Virus record (IMG/VR): IMGVR_UViG_3300046002_006532
Span: 1 to 37,690 of that record
Strand: one strand, 5' to 3'
From: a virus
DNA length: 37,690 nucleotides
Below the pieces are notes generated by a model. That model was not told the origin of the DNA. It saw only the letters and a program-made list of their open reading frames with translations, and ran no database searches. The position numbers were made by a program, and so were the translations under genes. Every line of letters begins with the position of its first letter. Position 1 is the stretch's first letter. Shown here piece after piece: positions 15,635 through 25,200 of this stretch.

Positions 15635-18157
15635 TTATTTTTTTCTAATTATACTGGTATAACTCCATTCAGGTTTAAGTTTAAAAATTTCACACGATTC
15701 AATATTTTTTTCAAGATAATCACATTCTTCATCTGTCATATAATCTGAAACTAGTTTACCTGTTTTATTAAACATTTCTAACATATCAAGTGTTATCGTA
15801 TTTTTTTCAGATTTCCATATTGAATTAACATCATTCTTTACACTAACACTTGTATGTAAATCTTCTAATACGTACATACCACCACTTTTTATACTTTTAA
15901 ATAATTTAGCTAAAACAACTTGTTGGTCTTTCATTGCGTGACTTCCATCGTCAATAAATAAATCTATATCCACATTATCATTTGAAAACTCGATTAAAGT
16001 ATTACCAACATTAACATTAAATTCTAATAATTTAACTCGATTAAAATCATCAATATTAGCCCTATTCATTTCAAAATCAACACCTATTATTTCCGCATTA
16101 GTGAAAAATTCTCTCCATATGTTAATTGATTGTCCTTCATGAACACCTAATTCAACAACTTTTTTTGCAGATTCTTTGATTTTATCAAATTCAAGTTGAT
16201 AAACTTTATCAAAAAAATCATGTCCATAATGTTTATCTGTCGTATATTTTTCTGCTAAACCACTTAATTTTGAATAATCATAATTTTCGTTTATATTAAA
16301 AATTTTATTATGAATCTTATCTATTGTTCTATTTTTAATACTACCATACGCATACGCATGAAAAATAAAATTATTATCATTATATTTATTCCAATTAAAA
16401 CTTCTATTTGAAATAATTTTCATTTTACTAACATACTCACCTCTATCTTTATATAAATGAGTTAATGCGGTTTGGTCCATCCATAATCTGTTAGAATAAA
16501 ATCCTTCATGATTTAAATCATGTTCACCAACTTCAGGTCTTAATTCACAATCAATAGGTTTTAGGGTTTTACAACAAAAAGCCCAATCATTAAGAAATTT
16601 TTTACCCCATTCATTATTTTTTATTAAAAATACTCCAGCATTCATTAGACTATGAGTGCTTTCATCTAATGAGGCAATAAAATTATAATCTTTGTCAATA
16701 AATTCTTCAATTCTAATATTAAAATCAGATATTATAGCATCCGTATCTAAAAATAGTATATATTCAGGGTCAAAATTTTCAATAACGTCTAATATTAACT
16801 TTGGTTTGTACCAAGTAGGTGCAGCACCATTTATGTAATCCGTTATTGTTTGATTTGATTTTTCACAAAAATATCCATATCCATTTTCATCACAATATTT
16901 CTTATTTATTTTTTCAGCAAATGGTCCATGAGTTAAATTACTTGTGTAATATTGTGCGATGTAAATTTTTTTAATTTTATTTGTTTTTAAAATTCTAATA
17001 ATTAATCCTTTTTCGTCCGGTTGGATATATTGAGCTTGAGTATATTCTTTAAAATTCACATCATTTAAAATTTCATATTCATAATTTAAATTTTTAATCA
17101 TTTTTAAAATAATATTATAAGTATTTTCATTAGTTATAACACCATCATTTAAACTAAAAAAGATATTAATTTCACCGTCTTTTACTATTGTTTTAAGTAA
17201 ATTATTAAATGTGTTTTTAATTTTTAGGTCATGGGGATTTTTGAAATTAAAAACACATAAATTTTGTATAACTTCATCACCATATGTTATTGTTCTATCA
17301 TATATATCAGATATACTTCTAGCATAACCACCATAGTATTCCCAATTATTTTTATCTCGGTCTAACCCATACCAAGCACCTGTCTTACCCTCTGTACCAC
17401 TAACTCTATTAGTATTTAATTCAATACCTGAAGACCATTCATAATTTAGAATAACTTTTCTATTAGTTTTTAAATTATTATAGTAATTACTAATAATAAA
17501 ATCACAATAATACATTCGTTTACCCGTTGAATAATGAATTGTTAGATTTTTTTCACCTAAATTATAAAAAGCAGACATAGTGTCTATTATATGAAATTTA
17601 ACTTCCGGTATTTTTGAAAAGTGTTGCATTAATGTGGCATCTTCCAAATGATTAGTTTCATCATGTATATTTAAAATTTCTTCACATATTTTTTTACTGA
17701 AGAATATTCCTCCTCCACCACCTTGTCCGGACCATATAATGTCTTTATCAATAATTTCGTTAAAATATTTCTCTAAAACAAATGAATTAACATAGGTACC
17801 ATCGTCAACTCTTAAAATATAATCAAATTCTCTATTTTTTAATAACCATGTTATAGCCCCTTGAAGTTTTTTAACCATATTAGATGGTTTTTTTTGATGA
17901 TGTAAATAATAATAGTCGTATGTGTCGGTTTCGGTTAAATGTAAAATTTGATTTTTTTCATCAAAAGATACTTCCGGATTGTCTCCATCAAAAAAAATAA
18001 CTTCAATATTTTTATCCTTTAATTTAGATACCCAAGTATCCATACATGGTAATTTTCTAGTTAAATCAGCTCTATCTGATTGTATTGGGTCAAATGGTAT
18101 ATATAACTTTTCACTCATATAATTTTTTGAAGTGTAGGCCAAGACAATTAATTTCAT
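15635..18157 (-). CDS. Multidomain GT31-like / GT34-like glycosyltransferase fused to a SAM methyltransferase
   Basis: The product is 840 residues. Residues 1-210 resemble beta-1,3-galactosyltransferase or Fringe-like enzymes: FDYILRVDDGTYVNS with the acidic motif at 118-120, then GGGGGIFFSKK. Residues about 211-390 have no family I can name. Residues about 396-605 resemble GT34 (galactosyl/mannosyl, GMA12-like): IAQYYTSNL, TWYKPKLILDV, the DxD in ILFLDTDAI (471-473), NAGVFLIKN and WMDQTALTHL. Residues about 630-840 are a class I methyltransferase with the SAM loop ELGVHEGQS (669-677), an acidic strand end GVDFE and the DDGSH motif (736-740). The start overlaps the upstream epimerase stop (ATGA). 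One polypeptide may thus add two sugars and methylate the product or a sugar precursor. Confidence 0.75.
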   Translation of the reverse strand: MKLIVLAYTSKNYMSEKLYIPFDPIQSDRADLTRKLPCMDTWVSKLKDKNIEVIFFDGDNPEVSFDEKNQILHLTETDTYDYYYLHHQKKPSNMVKKLQGAITWLLKNREFDYILRVDDGTYVNSFVLEKYFNEIIDKDIIWSGQGGGGGIFFSKKICEEILNIHDETNHLEDATLMQHFSKIPEVKFHIIDTMSAFYNLGEKNLTIHYSTGKRMYYCDFIISNYYNNLKTNRKVILNYEWSSGIELNTNRVSGTEGKTGAWYGLDRDKNNWEYYGGYARSISDIYDRTITYGDEVIQNLCVFNFKNPHDLKIKNTFNNLLKTIVKDGEINIFFSLNDGVITNENTYNIILKMIKNLNYEYEILNDVNFKEYTQAQYIQPDEKGLIIRILKTNKIKKIYIAQYYTSNLTHGPFAEKINKKYCDENGYGYFCEKSNQTITDYINGAAPTWYKPKLILDVIENFDPEYILFLDTDAIISDFNIRIEEFIDKDYNFIASLDESTHSLMNAGVFLIKNNEWGKKFLNDWAFCCKTLKPIDCELRPEVGEHDLNHEGFYSNRLWMDQTALTHLYKDRGEYVSKMKIISNRSFNWNKYNDNNFIFHAYAYGSIKNRTIDKIHNKIFNINENYDYSKLSGLAEKYTTDKHYGHDFFDKVYQLEFDKIKESAKKVVELGVHEGQSINIWREFFTNAEIIGVDFEMNRANIDDFNRVKLLEFNVNVGNTLIEFSNDNVDIDLFIDDGSHAMKDQQVVLAKLFKSIKSGGMYVLEDLHTSVSVKNDVNSIWKSEKNTITLDMLEMFNKTGKLVSDYMTDEECDYLEKNIESCEIFKLKPEWSYTSIIRKK

Positions 18158-18831
18158 TTTTTATAATATTTTTTTATAATTTTATGCGGATTAGTATTTA
18201 AATTTTTAATGTCTAAATCATTGTAAAATTTATCAATATGGTTTTCAAATAAAATAGTTTCATTATCTTCTAACATTTCAATTTGATAATCACTTATTTT
18301 ATTTATTTCAATTAAATAATTAACAATATCAACTACTTTAATTTTGTTACCTAAAGTAACGTTAATTTTACCATTTATTTTTTTATTAATTAAAAAATCA
18401 ACAATTTTTGGTAAATCTTCAACATCTATTAAATCTCTATAAGTACCGTTTTTTATTTGTATAACTTTTTTATTTAATAATGAATTATACATAAATGGTA
18501 CTAATTGTTTTGTGTTTTTTGTTCTACCAATAATATTAGGTAATCTTAAAATCAAAAAATTATTTGAATTATTTTCAATATATGATTCAATAAATAATTT
18601 ATGCATAACATAATTTGTGTAATCATACCTTAACACACTTAACGTACTAAAATATATTATCAAATTGTTCTGATTTTTTTTTAAAACTTGTTTTAGTAAA
18701 TCATATTCTTTTTTATATTTTAAAATATCATTTTCTGTTGAATCCGCAACCCCTGAAGCAAAAACACATACAGATTTAAAATTATAATTTTTAAAAGATT
18801 CTGCAATCATCCCATCCCCAATTATGTCCAT
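18154..18831 (-). CDS. NAD-dependent epimerase/dehydratase (extended SDR family), short
   Basis: The product is 225 residues. The N-terminal IIGDGMIAESF is a compact GxGxxA dinucleotide-binding loop. IYFSTLSVL with a downstream YTNYVMHKLF supplies the Ser and YxxxK of the SDR active site. LRLPNIIGR and RDLIDVEDL are typical of nucleotide-sugar epimerases and reductases. Most such enzymes are about 300 residues, so this is a trimmed version lacking part of the substrate domain. It presumably makes or modifies a nucleotide sugar for its neighbours. It starts 3 bases after the GlcNAc-transferase-like gene ends and overlaps the next gene by 4 bases. The substrate cannot be told from sequence. Confidence 0.8.
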   Translation of the reverse strand: MDIIGDGMIAESFKNYNFKSVCVFASGVADSTENDILKYKKEYDLLKQVLKKNQNNLIIYFSTLSVLRYDYTNYVMHKLFIESYIENNSNNFLILRLPNIIGRTKNTKQLVPFMYNSLLNKKVIQIKNGTYRDLIDVEDLPKIVDFLINKKINGKINVTLGNKIKVVDIVNYLIEINKISDYQIEMLEDNETILFENHIDKFYNDLDIKNLNTNPHKIIKKYYKK

Positions 18832-18834
18832 ATT

Positions 18835-20082
18835 TTATAAATTACCAGTTAATCTATCACACCATCCTTTTGATGTGCTATAAGGCCATACAACCCAATA
18901 TTTTGGTTTAGATGTTGTTTGGAAATCTCTCCAAACTTTACAATACCCATCAGGGTCTTTCATCATACCGTTTATTTCATTGATGTCAGCATCTTTTCTA
19001 TAAAGAGTTTCATCTTTTTCATCGTGGAATGCAACAACCCAAAATTCGTAATCTTTTTCCGGAACTTGTTTAAATGAGATATCAATACAATGTTTGAAAA
19101 TACTAGCGAAACTTGCCAACCATTCTTCTTCAGTCTCAAATATAGTAGGATTTGGTGCGTATTTTTTATCTAAAGTATATTGTTGAACAGCTCTATTTGA
19201 AAATTTAAGACCTGAATAAATTTCATAATCTTTTAATGTTCTTTCAGTTCCAAATCCATACTTACTAAAATCCATATTAACTTCTTCACCATCCATTCCA
19301 AAAAGTTGTCTATTCTTTTTGTGAGATAACTCATTCTTTTTACCCCACTCTTTATCGTCATCCCATTGTTTTACCCTACCTTTACGAGTATACTCATGCC
19401 AAATAACTGTTTTATGTGGGTGGAATAAATCATATCCGTGAGTAAATGCTCTAACTGCTATGGAAATTTCTTCACCATGAAAATAAAACTCAGGGTCGTG
19501 TTGAACCTCAACACTAAATTGACCTAATGTGAACGCCATGTGAGCAGAATAAAAACGAGAAGTAATTGGTTGTTTAAGTTTTTCCCACCCCGGAATTGTT
19601 TCAGGTAAGAAGAAGACAGCACCTTCTGGTATAAATCTGTCAAACGACATTCTCCATGGGTCTCTAACTCTCCCTGCCGGGTCATTATCAGGGTCAAATG
19701 AAGAAACATATCCTGTTAATAAAGGTTTGTTAAATCCTTTCTTTTGAAGTTGTTTAATCATTTTGATTAATGTATCGTCCCAATCTTTTTCAAATCTCAT
19801 ATGAGAATCTATTTGAAGAGTATATTCCTCACCATCGTATAATTGTTGTACTTGATTTCTTGCCCAACAAACACCTTTAGCGTCAGAATATAAAACATCC
19901 TTAACTCTAAATCGTTTGTCTTTTTTAAATTTCTCTAAATTATCAAACCCATCTTCAGGGTGATATTGGCGACATATACCTATTCTTAAGTTCTTAGGTC
20001 TTTTAGCATTTTCCAACATACTATCTAATGTTGGAATAAGTTGGGGGTCACGATAGGAAGCTATCTGTACAAATATTTTCAT
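18835..20082 (-). CDS. GlcNAc-type glycosyltransferase (Skp1 GlcNAc-transferase-like family)
   Basis: The product is 415 residues. It opens MKIFVQIASYRDPQLIPTLD, then KNLRIGICRQYHPEDGF, then SDAKGVCWARNQVQQLYDGE, YTLQIDSHMRFEKDWD, and later FSVEVQHDPEFYFHGEEISI. These are the hallmarks of the Pfam family 'Glycosyltransferase (GlcNAc)' (PF11397), whose best-known member adds GlcNAc to hydroxyproline of Skp1 in Dictyostelium. The DSH in LQIDSHMRF takes the place of the DxD motif. It is the first gene of the minus-strand sugar operon and lies next to the mucin-like Thr/Pro gene, so a protein acceptor is tempting. No prolyl hydroxylase was seen in the window. The linkage type is therefore open. 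Confidence 0.85.
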   Translation of the reverse strand: MKIFVQIASYRDPQLIPTLDSMLENAKRPKNLRIGICRQYHPEDGFDNLEKFKKDKRFRVKDVLYSDAKGVCWARNQVQQLYDGEEYTLQIDSHMRFEKDWDDTLIKMIKQLQKKGFNKPLLTGYVSSFDPDNDPAGRVRDPWRMSFDRFIPEGAVFFLPETIPGWEKLKQPITSRFYSAHMAFTLGQFSVEVQHDPEFYFHGEEISIAVRAFTHGYDLFHPHKTVIWHEYTRKGRVKQWDDDKEWGKKNELSHKKNRQLFGMDGEEVNMDFSKYGFGTERTLKDYEIYSGLKFSNRAVQQYTLDKKYAPNPTIFETEEEWLASFASIFKHCIDISFKQVPEKDYEFWVVAFHDEKDETLYRKDADINEINGMMKDPDGYCKVWRDFQTTSKPKYWVVWPYSTSKGWCDRLTGNL

Positions 20083-20395
20083 TTATCTCTTGTTTTATAC
20101 AAAAGATAATAATTTATAATTAAATATAAATAATTTTATTTAATTATTATGACGAAATTGAACTTGATATAATAGTATGTTTATTTTATTTTATATAATT
20201 AAAAAGTCTATGTTAAGTTCACACTTTCAACTCCCACTATTGTACAACCATCATCATCCACTATTAACCCTAATCTACAACCTATCACCATTTTTTTTTT
20301 ATTTATCATATCTTATAATTATAAGATATAAGTGTTTTTTGTGTATGTTTTTAATAATATAGGGTCATTAAAAAACTAATAAAGTTTCGATAATA
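20083..20395. other. 313-bp intergenic region with one AT palindrome
   Basis: The region separates two minus-strand genes. It contains the TATTTAT element for the downstream operon, a T-run at 20291-20300, and a perfect 22-base palindrome at 20308-20329 centred on ATAATTAT. The palindrome is entirely A/T except for its outer C/G pair, so it makes a weak terminator. It could instead be a protein site or the 3' end of the mucin-like transcript. A plus-strand frame at 20177-20362 looks non-coding. I see no RNA gene here. Confidence 0.5.
20126..20132 (-). promoter_or_regulatory. TATTTAT element upstream of the minus-strand sugar operon
   Basis: The minus strand reads ATTATTTATATTTAATTAT, 43 nt before the ATG at 20082. 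It is a candidate promoter for the four-gene operon 20082-13951. Confidence 0.4.
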
Positions 20396-22189
20396 TTATT
20401 CTGGACATGTTGTACCTTCATTACATATCCATAATAATACACCAGTAGGGTCAGTTGTTAATAACATGTTATAAGTGCTTATAATTTGACTTGTTACAAA
20501 TGGAGTTTCTAATGATGGGTCTGTATATAGATAACCACCTATAGTTGGTTGCTCATTTATTGGAAGATAAACAATTTGGATAGTTGGAGTTCCATCAAGA
20601 TAACAAACACCAGTATTACAATATGCACTACCAAGCTCTACAGTAAATTGATATGATGTCGGAGTCGCAGTTGATGTTGGTGTTCCCGTATTTGTTGGTG
20701 TATTTGTTGGAGTTTGAGTTGCGGTATTTGTTGGTGTTAATGTTGGTGTATTAGTTGGCGTATTAGTTGGCGTTAATGTAGGCGTGTTTGTTGGAGTAGG
20801 TGTTGGTGGAAGACATTGAGTACAACCACTATATTGACCTTGACCAAAATAATTTATTAAATTTAATGTGTTCGTACCACCCCAAGTAATGAGAGGGTAA
20901 ATTGAACCAGCAATTCCTTTAACATTCCAACAATTCCCTAAATTATCAATAACAGTATAAGAATACCAAGTAGAAAAAGGTCCACTAGTATAAGGTAAAT
21001 ATTCAATCGGTAATACCATTTCAGCGGTTGGTGATGCAGTAGGGTTAGAACAAGGGGCAAGTGACGCTATAAATGTTGTTTGTGTACTTGTTGGTGTTAA
21101 TGTTGGTGTAGAAGTTAATGTAGGTGTATTAGTTGGTGTTAATGTTGGAGTATTTGTTGGAGTTTGAGTTGCGGTATTTGTTGGAGTTAATGTTGGTGTT
21201 GGAGTATTTGTTGGAGTTTGAGTTGCGGTATTTGTTGGAGTTAATGTTGGTGTTGGAGTATTTGTTGGAGTTTGAGTTGCGGTATTTGTTGGAGTTAATG
21301 TTGGTGTTGGAGTATTTGTTGGCGTTTCTGTAGGTGTATTAGTTGGAGTTAATGTTGGTGTAGAAGTTAATGTAGGTGTGTTAGTTGGAGTATTTGTTGG
21401 CGTTTCTGTAGGTATATTAGTTGGTGTTAATGTTGGCGTAGAAGTTAATGTAGGTGTATTAGTTGGTGTTAATGTTGGCGTAGAAGTTAATGTAGGCGTA
21501 TTAGTTGGAGTTAATGTTGGCGTAGAAGTTAATGTAGGTGTATTAGTTGGAGTTAATGTTGGCGTAGATGTTAATGTTGGCGTGTTAGTTGGCGTTAATG
21601 TTGGTGTTTGCGTATTTGTTGGAGTTGATGTTGGTGTAGATGTTAATGTAGGTGTAATAGTCGGAGTATTTGTTGGAGTTGATGTTGGAGTTGGCGTCGG
21701 AGTCTCACTTGGTATTGGTACACAAGTATTATCAATACATATCTCATTAATAATTATGTTTACCCCTACCTCAGCCGATGGTAATCTACCACAATAATAT
21801 AAGATAGTCCCTGATTGAATAACGCTGTTTAACACAACGTTATTACATAGGGTTAAACTAAAGTTTAAAGCCCCCGAAGTTGTATTTTCAAATGATATAC
21901 AATTACAAACAACAACCATTGTTGGGGTCGGAGTTGCTGTTGTTGTTGGTGTCGGAGTTGGTGTTCCCGGACAACTTTGTAAAATAAATTCATCACAACC
22001 AATTGAATCGGTAACAACGACTAAAACTTGGTTAGCCCCATATAGTTCTATTGGAATAGTCAATAAAAGTGTTGGAGGAACAGAAACAACGCCGGTCGCA
22101 ACCACATAACAATACGTTAATGTTAAATCACATATTGATATATCAAATGGTGAGTGTCCGTTTAAACTGGTTATTTCTATTACTTGCAT
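20396..22189 (-). CDS. Mucin-like Thr/Pro-repeat virion protein
   Basis: The product is 597 residues, beginning [20 protein letters not shown]. Upstream in-frame codons reach an ATG at 22234, but that extension would run through the TATTTAT element, so 22189 is preferred. Three small Cys-containing beta domains (about residues 1-80, 95-165 and 375-450) and a C-terminal domain (about 515-597) alternate with long TPT tracts such as [15 protein letters not shown]. The small domains ([26 protein letters not shown]) resemble Cys-bearing structural domains of tail proteins. No signal peptide is seen. The TPT tracts would be extended, rigid and rich in possible O-glycosylation sites. The gene lies exactly between the two glycosyltransferase operons, so it is the prime acceptor candidate. 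Confidence 0.7.
   Translation of the reverse strand: MQVIEITSLNGHSPFDISICDLTLTYCYVVATGVVSVPPTLLLTIPIELYGANQVLVVVTDSIGCDEFILQSCPGTPTPTPTTTATPTPTMVVVCNCISFENTTSGALNFSLTLCNNVVLNSVIQSGTILYYCGRLPSAEVGVNIIINEICIDNTCVPIPSETPTPTPTSTPTNTPTITPTLTSTPTSTPTNTQTPTLTPTNTPTLTSTPTLTPTNTPTLTSTPTLTPTNTPTLTSTPTLTPTNTPTLTSTPTLTPTNIPTETPTNTPTNTPTLTSTPTLTPTNTPTETPTNTPTPTLTPTNTATQTPTNTPTPTLTPTNTATQTPTNTPTPTLTPTNTATQTPTNTPTLTPTNTPTLTSTPTLTPTSTQTTFIASLAPCSNPTASPTAEMVLPIEYLPYTSGPFSTWYSYTVIDNLGNCWNVKGIAGSIYPLITWGGTNTLNLINYFGQGQYSGCTQCLPPTPTPTNTPTLTPTNTPTNTPTLTPTNTATQTPTNTPTNTGTPTSTATPTSYQFTVELGSAYCNTGVCYLDGTPTIQIVYLPINEQPTIGGYLYTDPSLETPFVTSQIISTYNMLLTTDPTGVLLWICNEGTTCPE
21144..21329. repeat. 54-bp tandem repeat, about three copies
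   Basis: GTTGCGGTATTTGTTGGAG recurs at 21168, 21222 and 21276, exactly 54 bp apart, with the intervening bases identical until the third copy diverges near its end. Each unit encodes 18 residues of the TPTNTATQ type on the minus strand. Perfect identity suggests very recent expansion. Confidence 0.9.
21415..21600. repeat. 42-bp tandem repeat, about four copies
   Basis: GTTGGCGTAGAAGTTAATG or a near copy recurs at 21432, 21474, 21516 and 21558, exactly 42 bp apart. Each unit encodes 14 residues of the [14 protein letters not shown] type on the minus strand. Copies differ by a few synonymous changes. Confidence 0.9.
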
Positions 22190-22193
22190 TACA

Positions 22194-22226
22194 ATAAATA
22201 TAGATAGAATTATTTTACCATAAATA
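22194..22226 (-). promoter_or_regulatory. Two TATTTAT elements upstream of the mucin-like gene
   Basis: One core at 22194-22200 ends 4 nt before the ATG at 22189. Another at 22220-22226 ends 30 nt before it. Either could be the promoter, the nearer one giving a leaderless transcript. Confidence 0.35.
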
Positions 22227-22240
22227 CTTAACAATTTTAA

Positions 22241-22247
22241 TATTTAC
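22241..22247 (+). promoter_or_regulatory. Variant TATTTAC element upstream of the plus-strand sugar/sulfate operon
   Basis: TATTTAC within AATATTTACTATGG lies 45 nt before the ATG at 22293, in the 103-bp divergent gap. It is one base off the common core. The inverted repeat TTACTA/TAGTAA overlaps it. Confidence 0.3.
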
Positions 22248-22292
22248 TATGGAACTTTATTAGTAATTTATTATTTTTGTAATAAAAAAAAT

Positions 22293-25200
22293 ATGTCATT
22301 AAACATCAAACATTACGATTTTATTGAAATTGGTACTTCAGATTTTGATACTTTAATTGAAACTTCTAATGACAAGACTGTCGGTATTAGTATTGAACCT
22401 ATAAAATATTACATAAATAGATTACCAGATAAACAGAACATCATTAAAGTCCAAGCGGCGTTATCAACAACTGATGGTGAAGTTGATGTATATTATATCG
22501 ATGATTGGAAAATTGAAGAAAATAACTTGCCTTGGTGGGTTAGAGGAAGTAACTCAATAAATAATCCCCACCCTTTTGCGATTAAAGAATTAGGTGAAGA
22601 ACTATACAATAGTTTGGTCACCATTGAAAAAGTACCAACGATTAGTTGGAAAACGTTAATTAACACATATAATATTGGGTCGGTTGATTATTTAAAAATT
22701 GACACTGAAGGTCATGACCACATTATCTTTAGAGATTTTTTGGACTATTGTAAGGAACACTCTTTTCCAATACCGAGTAAAATAACGTTAGAATATCACG
22801 ATGGTGTTTCAAACAAAATTGAGATTGATAAGTTAGTTTCAGAACTATCGGATTATCAAATGATAAGACATGTTAGTGATATTACATTAATTAAACCTCA
22901 AATACCAAGAGTGATTCATCAAACATATAAAACTAATGATTTACCAACTGAAATAATTGAAGTAGTTCAAAGGTTAAAAGATATGAACCCAACATTTGAC
23001 TATAAATTCTACAATAATGATGATTGTGTTAAATTTATTAAAGAAAATTATGATGAAGAAACCCTTAATCTTTATTTAAGTATTAACCCAAATTATGGGT
23101 CGGCAAGAGCTGATTTATTTAGATATCTTTTAATGTATAAAGTTGGTGGTGTTTATTTAGATATTAAAAGTTGTACTACAAAACCATTAGAAGAAGTCTT
23201 ATTACCAACTGACGAGTATCTATTAACACATTGGGAGGGTCTAGATTGGGCGGATGAATTAAAATATTATTTTGGTGAATTTCAAAATTGGCACATCATC
23301 TGTAAACCAAACCACCCATTTTTAGAAAATGTTATTGAAGTAGTTAAAGATAATATTAGAAATTACATTGGTGGCGCGGATAAGAATTCGGTATTAAGAG
23401 TTACCGGACCAATCGCTTATAGCAAAGGAATTTTAAACTTGTTGAATATCCACAAAACAAATCGTTTTGATTCTCCTGTTAGAGAATTTTTATTAGAAAA
23501 TGAAATTGGATTACAATATGTGTCAACACCTGTTCATCATCACAAAATAATTGAAAAATCATTCTCAAGAAAAGAACCTTTAATATTAAAAAATAAAGTA
23601 GAAAAATCATATCTATTATTAGCAACTGAAAATTATTTTGATGTTGCTAAAATGTGTATTAAATCAATTCGTGAATATAGTGATTTACCCATTTTCTTAT
23701 ATCTAATTAACTCTGATAAAGTGATAAACATTAAAGATGTGGTCACAATAATGTGGGATTTAGACTTAGTTGATGACAATTCCAATAGATACATTCAAGA
23801 GGGCGAAAATTTCTATATTAATAGAACCAATAAAACAATTTACAACATCTTAATACAAAAACCATTAATCACTAAAGACGTTTTATCTAAATACACTAAA
23901 ACGGTTGCGTTTGTTGATTGCGATTCAATTGCAACACCATATGTTGATAGAATCTTTGACTTATACGATAATGATAAAGATTATCCTTATTTTGTTGAAG
24001 GGATTTATGATTATCTACACGTAGGTGAACGAGGTGGTGCGATGACTAGAGATGATATGTCAACCACGTTGGAATACCCGGCATGTGAATTATTTAATGT
24101 TAATCAATATGTTAGAGAAAAATACCGACAAACAGGTTATTATGTATCAAATGAAAAATGTGTTGATTTTTTATCTGAATGGTATCAAATGTGTTCTCAC
24201 CCTGAAGTATTAAATAATATCCCATATTATGCGGCGTATAATGAGGAGACCATCTTAAATGTGTTATTGTGGAAAAAATTAATATTTGATGGGTTACCTT
24301 ACATTTATGCTAACGGAAATTTAGAATTAATAGATAATATTTATTCAAATTATAATATTAATGAAGAAAGTTTATGGGTTAAGATTCCAAACAAGAAAGA
24401 TGGTTTGTTATTTATTCACGGAGAAAAAAATATTTTAGAAATGGGTAAAATGATATCAAAAATCAAAAACCATCATAAAGAAAAAATTAGAGTTTTATTC
24501 TTGGCACCACATCTATCAACCGGAGGAATGCCATCATTTCTATTAAAAAGGATTGAATCATTATTGGAATATTATGAAGATAAAACAGAACTTTTTGTTG
24601 TGGAATATTCAAATCATAGTGACCATTTTGTTGTTCAAAAAAATAGAATTAAAGAATTAGTACCTTCGTCACATTTTTGGACGTTAGGTGAAGATAAGAA
24701 TGAATTAAAGAAAATTATTGAGGAAAATTATTTTGACATTATCCATTTAGATGAAATGATTGAAGCGTTTGATTCTCATAATAAATTGTCAAACAACTTA
24801 ATAAATTTTATTTATAAAAATGACCGAACATGGAGAGTCGTGGAAACTTGTCATAACATAATGTTTCAACCGGATAAAGAAAAAATATTTCATCCTGACG
24901 CATATTCATTTTGTTCTCCTTTTCATAAAGAAGTTACATTCGTTAATATGCCATCATATGGTGAACTAATTGAATTTCCCTACACACCTACAATCATATT
25001 ATCAAAAAAAAGTAGTAAAGAAAAATTAGGTTTAGACCCAAACAAAACTCACATTATAAATGTTGGATTATGGACATCGGGTAAAAATCAAGGTGAGGGT
25101 GTTGAGATTGCTAGATTAGTTGAAGGGGTTTACCCTGAATTAGAATTTCATTTTATTGGGAATCAAGCTCCTAACTTTCAAAATTATTGGGAACCTATAA

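Noticed and set aside
20177-20362. 61-codon plus-strand frame in the intergenic region
   Set aside because: Phe/Ile/Leu/Tyr-rich translation of a T-rich non-coding stretch, with no promoter element or plausible domain, and it runs through the palindrome.
21378-21797. Plus-strand frame encoding Val-Gly repeats ([11 protein letters not shown])
   Set aside because: It is the complementary-strand reading of the TPT repeats of the minus-strand gene. The minus frame contains recognisable Cys domains and a proper start.
22190-22234. 15-residue N-terminal extension of the mucin-like protein (ATG at 22234)
   Set aside because: It would be encoded across the TATTTAT element and reads as a hydrophobic stretch created by AT-rich non-coding DNA. 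ATG 22189 starts the structured part.
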